From NCBI RefSeq assembly GCF_000337215.1, contig NZ_AOHZ01000082.1, forward strand, positions 1 through 64,000: a stretch of 64,000 nt of DNA, written 5' to 3'. Source of the stretch: Natronolimnohabitans innermongolicus JCM 12255 (GTDB taxonomy: Archaea > Halobacteriota > Halobacteria > Halobacteriales > Natrialbaceae). The notes beneath the pieces were generated by a model. That model saw only the letters and a list, made by a program, of their open reading frames with translations, was not told where the DNA came from and made no database searches. Both the position numbers and the translations under genes were made by a program. Each line of letters starts with the position of its first letter. Position 1 is the stretch's first letter. This document shows positions 9,488-16,045 of the stretch, piece after piece.

Positions 9488-10303
9488 TCAGGACAGCTGT
9501 TTCGAGACCCACTCGAGGTTCGTCGCGATCACGGCGAGTGCGAGCGCGCCGAGGGAGATGAGAATGAGGAACGTCGAGACGACGCTCACCATCGGGTCCA
9601 TCGCCTGTCGGAGTTCGGTCCAGGCCAGAACGGGAATCGTCTGCGTGGTGGACGTCGAGAGGAACAGCGCCATCACGAACTCCTGGAGGCTGATGATAAA
9701 GGCGAGCAGTGCGCCGACGAAGACGCCGTGTTTCACGTTCGGGAGTACGACGTGGACGAACGACTGGACGGGACCCGCACCGAGGTCGTGGGCGGCGTCT
9801 AGCTGTTGCCAGTCGAAGCGGCTGAACACCGATCGCATCACGAAGTAGACCAGCGGCGTCGCCCACAGGGTGTGTGCGAGGATGATGCTCACGTACGAGC
9901 CCCGCAATCCGCCCTCGTTGAAGTACATCAACAGCGTGATTCCGAGGATGACCGGCGGAATCAACAGCGGGATGAGTACCAGCGGCGCCACGACGCTGCC
10001 GAGCGAACTGTCGTCGAACTCCTGGCCGAACGCGCCGAGCACGCCGAGCAACGTCGCGAGCGCGGCGGTACCGACGCCGACGATAATGCTGCTCGTGAAC
10101 GCCTCGAGCCAGCGGATGCTATCGAAGAACTCGACGTACCAGGTCAGCGAGAGGTTCTCGGGCGGGAACGCGATTCGAGCCCCGTCCGAGAACGAGGTTG
10201 CGATGACGACTAACAACGGCACGACCATGAGCGCGAACAGCGCCAGATAGCCGGCGCGGAACGCGACGGTTTCGACGGTTTCTCTATGCAAGTTCGAAGT
10301 CAC
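9488..10303 (-). CDS. potC: ABC transporter permease, PotC-type
   Basis: A 271-residue inner-membrane permease with six helices and the binding-protein-dependent transport signature (AAHDLGAGPVQSFVHVVLPN, the EAA loop that docks onto the ATPase). It resembles the PotC subunit of spermidine/putrescine importers. It is the last gene of a four-gene operon read leftwards (binding protein, ATPase, PotB-like, PotC-like). Its start overlaps the end of the preceding permease gene by 20 bp, which suggests translational coupling. The true substrate may be a polyamine or another small cation or opine-like compound; sequence alone does not settle this. Confidence 0.88.
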   Translation of the reverse strand: MTSNLHRETVETVAFRAGYLALFALMVVPLLVVIATSFSDGARIAFPPENLSLTWYVEFFDSIRWLEAFTSSIIVGVGTAALATLLGVLGAFGQEFDDSSLGSVVAPLVLIPLLIPPVILGITLLMYFNEGGLRGSYVSIILAHTLWATPLVYFVMRSVFSRFDWQQLDAAHDLGAGPVQSFVHVVLPNVKHGVFVGALLAFIISLQEFVMALFLSTSTTQTIPVLAWTELRQAMDPMVSVVSTFLILISLGALALAVIATNLEWVSKQLS

Positions 10304-11162
10304 CTCCGAATCGGTTGAGGACGCCGAAGATCGCGGCGATACAGCCCGACATCAGGCCGAGCATGACGACCGACAGCGCGGCTGCGGTGGGGTAACTCAT
10401 GTCCGAGAGCATCAGTCCCTCGACGTAGATGGCGAACGTGATACTGTTCGAGAGCAGTTCGGGCGCCGCGTAGGCGCCGACACTCCAGGCGAACGAGACG
10501 ACCGCCGCGACGATGATTCCCGGCATCACCTGCGGGACGACGACCTCGAGGACCGACCGCGGGCGACTCGCCCCGAGGTCGCGGGCGGCCTCGACGACGT
10601 GCCAGTCTGTCGTCGCCATGACGCTGTAGATCGCGAGCACGGCGTACGGAAGGACGATGTACAGCTGCGCGACGACGACGCCGGCGGTCCCGGGAACGAG
10701 CCCGGCGGGAACCAGCAACGGATCGAACGCGTAGGTCCGGATGACGAGCGTCGTCAGCAACGGCAGGACGACCGAGAACAGCAGGAGCGACTTGACGACC
10801 CCGCTCGAGCGCCAGATCGCGTACGCGTAGAACAGCCCGATCGCGACGGAAAGCACCGTCACGACGACGCCGAGGAAAAACGAGTAGCCGAGGACGCTCC
10901 AGATCAGGTCGCTGGCGAAGACCTGCTGGTAGGCTTCAAGCGACCACGTTCCCTCGTGGTAGACGCCGTCGCTCGATGGAGCGGCGAAGCTGATCCGCAA
11001 CAGGATGGCAAACGGGATCACGAAGATCAGGAGCTCGAACGCGATCAGCGGCGCCATGAGCAACAGCGCCCGACGCGACCCCGACTGGGTCGCCAGCCGC
11101 GACCGGACGGCACTGATCGGGTTCGGGAGCGCTGACGCCGAGGTGGACGTCGCCTCCGTCAT
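10284..11162 (-). CDS. potB: ABC transporter permease, PotB-type
   Basis: A 292-residue permease with a polar N-terminal segment of about 30 residues, six membrane helices and an EAA loop (VVEAARDLGASRPRSVLEVV). It is the PotB-like partner of the downstream permease, so the two would form the heterodimeric membrane channel. Its ATG overlaps the stop of the ATPase gene (11159-11162, an ATGA-type overlap) and its 3' end overlaps potC by 20 bp, so all three subunits appear to be translated from one message. Confidence 0.88.
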   Translation of the reverse strand: MTEATSTSASALPNPISAVRSRLATQSGSRRALLLMAPLIAFELLIFVIPFAILLRISFAAPSSDGVYHEGTWSLEAYQQVFASDLIWSVLGYSFFLGVVVTVLSVAIGLFYAYAIWRSSGVVKSLLLFSVVLPLLTTLVIRTYAFDPLLVPAGLVPGTAGVVVAQLYIVLPYAVLAIYSVMATTDWHVVEAARDLGASRPRSVLEVVVPQVMPGIIVAAVVSFAWSVGAYAAPELLSNSITFAIYVEGLMLSDMSYPTAAALSVVMLGLMSGCIAAIFGVLNRFGGDFELA

Positions 11163-12310
11163 GGCTCACGAAGCGATACGCGGCTCCCGTCCGCGCGAAA
11201 CGCGAGGACATCTTCGCCGTCCCACTCGAGGGTCACGTCGTCGCCGGCCGACAGCGATCCCGAACTCGCGTCCGTTCGCTCGGCGAACACCGACGCGCCG
11301 TCGATCGACACGGAGTAGCGAACGGTCGAGCCGCGGTAGATCACGTTCGCGACCGTTCCCGCGACGGCGTTGGTCGTGCTGCCGTCGGTGACCGCGCGCT
11401 GGTCGGCGGTGGCGGTCGCCGCCGCGTCCGGCTCCCCCCGGTCGATCGAGAGGATCTCCGGTCGCAACGAGAGCGTTAGCTCGTCGCCGGACTCGAGGCC
11501 GTGGGCGCCGTCGCTCGGAAGGATCAACTCGGCGCCGAGTTCCGTCTCGACGTAGACCGCCTCCCCGTTCGTTCGCGCGACCGTCGCGTCGACGAAGTTG
11601 GTGTCGCCGAGGAAGCCCTCGATGAAGCGGTTCTTCGGATTTTCGTATACCTCGTCGGGGTCGCCGACCTGAATCAGTTCGCCCTCGTTCATGATGCCGA
11701 TGCGGTCGGCGAGCGTGAACGCCTCGTCCTGGTCGTGGGTGACGTGGACGAACGTCTCCTCGAGGTCGTCGTGGATCTCGCGGAGTTCGATCTGCATGTC
11801 TTCCCGAAGCCGCTTGTCGAGGTTCGACAGCGGCTCGTCTAAGAGCAAGACGTCCGGGTTGACGGCGAGCGACCGCGCGAGCGCGACCCGCTGTTTCTGG
11901 CCGCCGCTCAGCGTCGTCGGATCCTCGTCGCCGTAGCCGCCCATCTGGACGCGCTCGAGCATCGCCTGCGCGCGCTCTCGGCGCTCGTCCGTCGGTACGT
12001 CGCGCATCTTGAGCCCGAAGGCGACGTTTTCGAGCACCGTCTTGTGCGGGAACAGCGCCCAGTCCTGAAACACCGTCGACGTGTTCCGGTCGTAGGCCGG
12101 CTGGTCGGTGACGTCCTCGCCGTCGAGTCGGATCGCGCCCTCGGTGGGCGTCTCGAGGCCGGCGAGCATCCGCAGCGTCGTGGACTTGCCGCTGCCGCTC
12201 GGCCCGAGCAGACAGAGCAGTTCGCCGTCGTCGATCTCGACCGAGACGTCTTCGACTGCGGTGGTCTCACCGTATCGCTTCTCGAGTCCCTGTAGCGTGA
12301 TGTCGGACAT
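11159..12310 (-). CDS. potA: ABC transporter ATPase, PotA-type
   Basis: A 383-residue nucleotide-binding subunit that energises import. Motifs in order are Walker A GPSGSGKST (about residues 35-43), the Q-loop in STVFQDWALFPH, signature LSGGQKQRVALARSL, Walker B VLLLDEP with D-loop LSNLD, and the switch His in VTHDQDEA. The C-terminal ~140 residues are a TOBE-type regulatory domain, typical of the polyamine/Fe/maltose (CUT1-like) importers. There is 36 bp between the binding-protein gene and this start. Confidence 0.92.
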   Translation of the reverse strand: MSDITLQGLEKRYGETTAVEDVSVEIDDGELLCLLGPSGSGKSTTLRMLAGLETPTEGAIRLDGEDVTDQPAYDRNTSTVFQDWALFPHKTVLENVAFGLKMRDVPTDERRERAQAMLERVQMGGYGDEDPTTLSGGQKQRVALARSLAVNPDVLLLDEPLSNLDKRLREDMQIELREIHDDLEETFVHVTHDQDEAFTLADRIGIMNEGELIQVGDPDEVYENPKNRFIEGFLGDTNFVDATVARTNGEAVYVETELGAELILPSDGAHGLESGDELTLSLRPEILSIDRGEPDAAATATADQRAVTDGSTTNAVAGTVANVIYRGSTVRYSVSIDGASVFAERTDASSGSLSAGDDVTLEWDGEDVLAFRADGSRVSLREP

Positions 12311-12346
12311 AACTGTTGAAATAGCGTGAAGTGAACGTCGGTTCGG

Positions 12347-13477
12347 TTAGGACGAGTGTTGCATACTGTCGAACGCCTCGGAGAGATCACCGTCGTGCTC
12401 CGAGAGGAACTCCCAGTCGGGGAACGCGACGTCACGGGCCTCCTCGTCGGTCGTCGGGAGGTCGTCCTCGAGCTCCTCGGGGTAGTCGATGTTCTCGTTG
12501 CTGAACATCATCGGATGGTCTTCGGCCCACGTTGACTGGACCTCGGCGTCGAGCAGGAAGTCGATGAACTCCTCGGCCTCGTCCTGTCTGTCGGTCCCGC
12601 GGACGACACACCAGTTGTTGATCCAGCCCGTCGTCTGCTCGGGCATCGTGTGTGTCAGCCCCTCCTCGTCGTCGATGTCGTAGGCCGTCTGGTCGTAGTA
12701 CCACTGGGCGACGTCGATCGTTTCGTTGTCGAACGCCTGCCAGATGTCCTCGCCGGAGCTGGCCCACTCGTCGACGCCCCAGTCATCGACGGCCTCGAGG
12801 ATCTCCTCGTGGTTGTCCTCGTCGTACATTACCTCGGCGTCGCCTTCTTCGCCCATCCCGAGCGCCGCGGCGTACATCGGGTACCACCAGAAACCGGTGT
12901 CGATGCCGACGCCCTCGCTGTTGGCGACGGCGTCACCGGAGAGGTCGGCCCACGTCTCGGGGTCGACGTCGGCGTCCTCGCGGTGGATGATCGTACAGGG
13001 TGCGCCGTCGACCGGCATCCCGTACTCGGGGTCGCGAATCTCCGTGAAGAAGTCCATAATCTCGTCCTCGTTGGAGATGTTGTCCCGGTCGATGGGCTCG
13101 AAGAGGTCGTCCTGTCGACCGTAGTAGTAGAAGTTCCCCTCCGCGACGGTAACGTCGAACGGCGGGTCGTCCTCCGGCGCGTTTCGAATCTGCTCTAAGA
13201 CGCCGTCCCAGCCGCGCTCGACCTGGATGTCGGTATCGTGGTCTTCTTCCCACTGGCTCACGAGGCCCTCCTCGAACCGGTCGGCGTAGTTGCCGCTCCA
13301 AACCATCACGCGGAGCCCGTCCCCGCCGCCGAGGAGTTCCGCACATCCCGCCAGCGCGGTCGCCGATCCGACCGCCGTCGCCGACAATAACCCTCGGCGC
13401 GAAACCGCCGACGAGTCGGCGCCTGATTCGGAACCTGTCTCGCTCGTCTCTGCAACCCGATCTGGGTCTGCAGCCAT
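12347..13477 (-). CDS. potD: ABC transporter substrate-binding lipoprotein, PotD-type
   Basis: A 376-residue extracellular solute-binding protein and first gene of the operon. The N-terminus has an acidic leader, a Tat motif SRRGLL (residues 26-31) and a lipobox LAGC with C45, so the mature protein is lipid-anchored on the outer face. The mature part begins LRVMVWSGNYADRF, the usual first strand of family-1 PotD/AfuA-like binding proteins, and is rich in Trp/Tyr (GFWWYPMYAAALG, VAQWYYDQTAY), as expected for a cation-pi ligand pocket. A polyamine is the family-based guess. Transcription probably starts from a CATTTATG element at 13506-13513. Confidence 0.9.
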   Translation of the reverse strand: MAADPDRVAETSETGSESGADSSAVSRRGLLSATAVGSATALAGCAELLGGGDGLRVMVWSGNYADRFEEGLVSQWEEDHDTDIQVERGWDGVLEQIRNAPEDDPPFDVTVAEGNFYYYGRQDDLFEPIDRDNISNEDEIMDFFTEIRDPEYGMPVDGAPCTIIHREDADVDPETWADLSGDAVANSEGVGIDTGFWWYPMYAAALGMGEEGDAEVMYDEDNHEEILEAVDDWGVDEWASSGEDIWQAFDNETIDVAQWYYDQTAYDIDDEEGLTHTMPEQTTGWINNWCVVRGTDRQDEAEEFIDFLLDAEVQSTWAEDHPMMFSNENIDYPEELEDDLPTTDEEARDVAFPDWEFLSEHDGDLSEAFDSMQHSS

Positions 13478-13505
13478 TGGTGCTCCGGTTCTTCTTTGAT
13501 CGCGA

Positions 13506-13513
13506 CATAAATG
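13506..13513 (-). promoter_or_regulatory. TATA element of the pot-like operon
   Basis: CATTTATG on the minus strand, 29-36 bp before the ATG of the binding-protein gene. It is the only AT-rich box in this region. Confidence 0.5.
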
Positions 13514-13557
13514 GGTTGTGAACTCTCGGCAACAGCTTACTCAGTCGACACTTTCTG

Positions 13558-13580
13558 GACGGTGCGCTAGACGCACCGTC
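13558..13580. promoter_or_regulatory. Perfect hairpin upstream of the pot-like operon
   Basis: GACGGTGCG-CTAGA-CGCACCGTC, a 9-bp perfect inverted repeat 81-103 bp before the operon start and about 45 bp upstream of the TATA element. A second shorter palindrome, GTTTCG-T-CGAAAC, lies at 13591-13603. The position suits a regulator-binding site. Apart from these the 13478-13814 gap shows no gene. Confidence 0.35.
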
Positions 13581-13814
13581 GTCGTTTCGGGTTTCGTCGA
13601 AACGGAGCGGTTCGTACGCCCGCACCTCGATTCTCGGCGAAACCGCAGTCGATCCGTGGTGTTGGTAAGTTCGGGGGGTGGTACTCCGTCTCAGGCGTCG
13701 GATCGGTCGTCGACGAACACGGAACCAGCGAAAACGCGCGTAACTGAGACGCGCGGGCTCTCGAGGCGACCGCAGATCACCCGGCGACGTCGACCAGCGG
13801 GTAGGCGCGACCGG

Positions 13815-14483
13815 TCACTCACTCCCGTCGGCCGCCTCGTCCTCCCAGCGCTCCTCGTGGACTAGCGAGTCGACCGCGAGTCGCTCGCGCCAGCCCTCGC
13901 GCTGGAGGACCGGTTCGTCGGGAAAGCCGTCTTCGGGGTAGCCAAGACAGAGGTAGGCGACCGGCTTCACGTGGGGCGGAATCTCGAGTACCTCCCGAAC
14001 CTCGTGGGGGTAGAGCACGCTCACCCAGCCGACGCCGACCCCTTCGGCGCGGGCGGCCAGCCAGAGGTTCTGGACCGCGAGACAGGTCGAGTAGACGTCC
14101 GTCCGACGCATCGAACTCCGTCCGAGGACGTGGGGAGCGCCCCGCGTCGGATCGCAGGTGACGCAGACGTTGACCGGCGACTCGCGGATCCCCTCGAGTT
14201 TCAACGCGGCGAACTCGCTTCGGCGAGGCTCTCGGTACCCCTCGCGTGCGGCCGCGATCGCCCGGTCGGCGATGTCGGCGATGTCGGCTTTCGTCCCCTC
14301 GTCGCGCACCACCACGAGGTCCCACGGCTGCGAGAAGCCGACGCTCGGGGCGTGGTGGGCGGCCTCGAACAGGCGCTCGAGGACGGCGTCGGGGATCGGA
14401 TCGCGACGAAATCGTCGAATGTCGCGCCGAGCGTAGATCGTCTTGTACACCGCCTCACGCTCGGCATCGCTGAATGCAGCCAT
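13815..14483 (-). CDS. bluB: BluB, 5,6-dimethylbenzimidazole synthase
   Basis: A 222-residue flavin-dependent nitroreductase-fold enzyme. BluB breaks down FMNH2 with oxygen to make 5,6-dimethylbenzimidazole, the lower ligand of vitamin B12. The phosphate-binding RRDIRRFR lies at residues 19-26, and the APSVGFSQPWD motif (46-56) separates BluB from ordinary nitroreductases. RRTDVYSTCLAVQNLWLAA and GVGWVSVL follow as in the family. The frame is open to 14558, but the ATG at 14483 is chosen: it begins MAAFSDAEREAVY and has a TATA element CTTTATAC 25-32 bp upstream. No other cobalamin gene is adjacent. Confidence 0.92.
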   Translation of the reverse strand: MAAFSDAEREAVYKTIYARRDIRRFRRDPIPDAVLERLFEAAHHAPSVGFSQPWDLVVVRDEGTKADIADIADRAIAAAREGYREPRRSEFAALKLEGIRESPVNVCVTCDPTRGAPHVLGRSSMRRTDVYSTCLAVQNLWLAARAEGVGVGWVSVLYPHEVREVLEIPPHVKPVAYLCLGYPEDGFPDEPVLQREGWRERLAVDSLVHEERWEDEAADGSE

Positions 14484-14507
14484 TATTGTCTGTGTTAAAA
14501 TGAATTT

Positions 14508-14515
14508 GTATAAAG
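14508..14515 (-). promoter_or_regulatory. TATA element of bluB
   Basis: CTTTATAC on the minus strand, 25-32 bp before the ATG at 14483. It fits a leaderless transcript and fixes the start. Confidence 0.6.
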
Positions 14516-14574
14516 TCGGTGATCGGCGACAGCCGTCCGGCGAAACGGGCTCGATCACCGTGCGGTGCGCGTCG

Positions 14575-15435
14575 CTACGCGCTCGAGTGGTCGTCCCGTC
14601 CGTCTGTTCCCTCCGTTCCGTCCGCCTCGGGCGCCTCGGCCGGGTCGACGACGTCGTCGGTCTCGGGATAGACGCCCACCTGCTCGCAGCGATCGGCCAT
14701 CGGACAGGCCTCCGGATCCTCGAGGCAGGCCGGCTTGCGCGCGGTGCAGTACTCGCGGCCGAACTGGATTGTCGCCGTGTGTCCGAAGCCGCACTTCGCG
14801 GCGGGGACCTCTCGCTCGAGGACGGCCCGAACGTCCTCGTGGTCGGCGTCGGCGGGTGCGATGCCCAGCCGGCGATAGATCCGGTGGACGTGCGTGTCGA
14901 CGGGGAAAACCCCGCCGCGTCCGCCGGCGAACAGCAGGACGCAGTCCGCGGTTTTGGGTCCGACGCCGCGCACGTCGAGGAGGGTTTCTCGGACCGTTTC
15001 AGGGGCCTCGTCTTTGACGTACTCGTCGAAGGCGACGGCGGAGCCGAACTCCTCGATGACCCACTCGGCGGTCGCGATGATAACCTCGGACTTCTGGTTG
15101 TAGAGGCCCGCGGAACTGATCGTCTCTGCGAGCGCGGACCGTTCGGCCTCGGCGAGCGCCCGCGCGAGGTCGACCCCTTCGGCGTTGTAGCGTTCTATCA
15201 ACGCGTCGTGGGCCGGCTGGCTCGCCTTGTCGCTCGTGTTCTGGCTCAGAATCGTGCGAACGAGGCAGGTGAAGGCGTCCTGTCCGCCGTACGTTTTCTC
15301 CCAGTACAGTTCGCCGAGTCGGTCGACGACCCGTTCCGCGCGCGTGTCGGCGGTCGCGGGGTCGAACTCGGCCGCGACGCCGCCGCCGTCGACGCCGCCG
15401 CTGATGTTCACCGACGGCTCTCGATCGTCGCTCAT
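14575..15435 (-). CDS. nth: Endonuclease III (DNA glycosylase/AP lyase)
   Basis: A 286-residue base-excision repair enzyme that removes oxidised pyrimidines and cleaves the abasic site. The helix-hairpin-helix is LLDVRGVGPKTADCVLL with catalytic K161, and the catalytic Asp is D180 in FPVDTHVHR. Four cysteines for a [4Fe-4S] cluster are C230, C237, C244 and C250, spaced C-x6-C-x6-C-x5-C; the usual Nth spacing is C-x6-C-x2-C-x5-C, so the middle loop is four residues longer. The ATG at 15435 (MSDDREPS) is preferred over the frame's first codon at 15462. N- and C-terminal tails are acidic (…DGTEGTDGRDDHSS), as is common in halophiles. Confidence 0.92.
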   Translation of the reverse strand: MSDDREPSVNISGGVDGGGVAAEFDPATADTRAERVVDRLGELYWEKTYGGQDAFTCLVRTILSQNTSDKASQPAHDALIERYNAEGVDLARALAEAERSALAETISSAGLYNQKSEVIIATAEWVIEEFGSAVAFDEYVKDEAPETVRETLLDVRGVGPKTADCVLLFAGGRGGVFPVDTHVHRIYRRLGIAPADADHEDVRAVLEREVPAAKCGFGHTATIQFGREYCTARKPACLEDPEACPMADRCEQVGVYPETDDVVDPAEAPEADGTEGTDGRDDHSSA

Positions 15436-15504
15436 ACGGCACCGTTGGGGCCAGCGGGACAAAACGACGGCGGACGACGGGGTCTCGTACGGCCCCAGTC
15501 CGCC

Positions 15505-15924
15505 TCACTCCGCGTCGACGCTGATCGTCACGGTCGCCTCGGCGCCGTCGGCAAGCGCCGCGACGAGGTCCCGATCGAACCCCTCGGCGGCGAACGCGGC
15601 GCCGTTGAGGATCGTTCGGTCGTCGATGTAGTCGCTCGTCCGTCCGACCGCGCTTCGCTCGTTGGTGAACTCGAGGTCGGGGTCGCCCCGTCCGGTCACC
15701 GAGTCGCTGTGGCCGCCGGCTTCGATTTCGACCGTGATCGTCGCGTCCGCGTCCCGACACGCGTCGACGAAGTCGGGATCGAAGTCCGCGGGCGCGCGGT
15801 CGGCCTCGATAGCGAGGATGCAGTCGCCCGCCGGCGTGAGATAGTCGTCGGTCGTCACCTCGAACGTGCTCGCGTGCTCGGCGGTCACGTTCTCGTGGCC
15901 GCGAGCGCGGATTACTTCGTCCAT
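15505..15924 (-). CDS. DUF371 family protein
   Basis: A 139-residue archaeal protein of the DUF371 family. The start MDEVIRARGHENVTAEH and the downstream DYLTPAGDCILAIEAD segment are the family's characteristic opening, with a conserved His in RGHENV and a repeated 'TITVEIEA / TVTISVDA' strand pattern. Biochemical function is unknown. The frame is open to 16188, but the added N-terminus is Arg-rich noise and the ATG at 15924 matches the family start. The gene is read in the same direction as nth, 69 bp upstream of it, and diverges from the histidine kinase gene. Confidence 0.85.
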   Translation of the reverse strand: MDEVIRARGHENVTAEHASTFEVTTDDYLTPAGDCILAIEADRAPADFDPDFVDACRDADATITVEIEAGGHSDSVTGRGDPDLEFTNERSAVGRTSDYIDDRTILNGAAFAAEGFDRDLVAALADGAEATVTISVDAE

Positions 15925-16045
15925 GCCTGCCGGTTCGGCCCCGGGCGGAAAACGAACTCGAAGTCGAGCGAGAGTACCGGTCCTCGGGAAGCGCGAACTC
16001 GTCCCTCCGTAACGCCCATAACCGTCACCTCGAATACGTGTAGTA

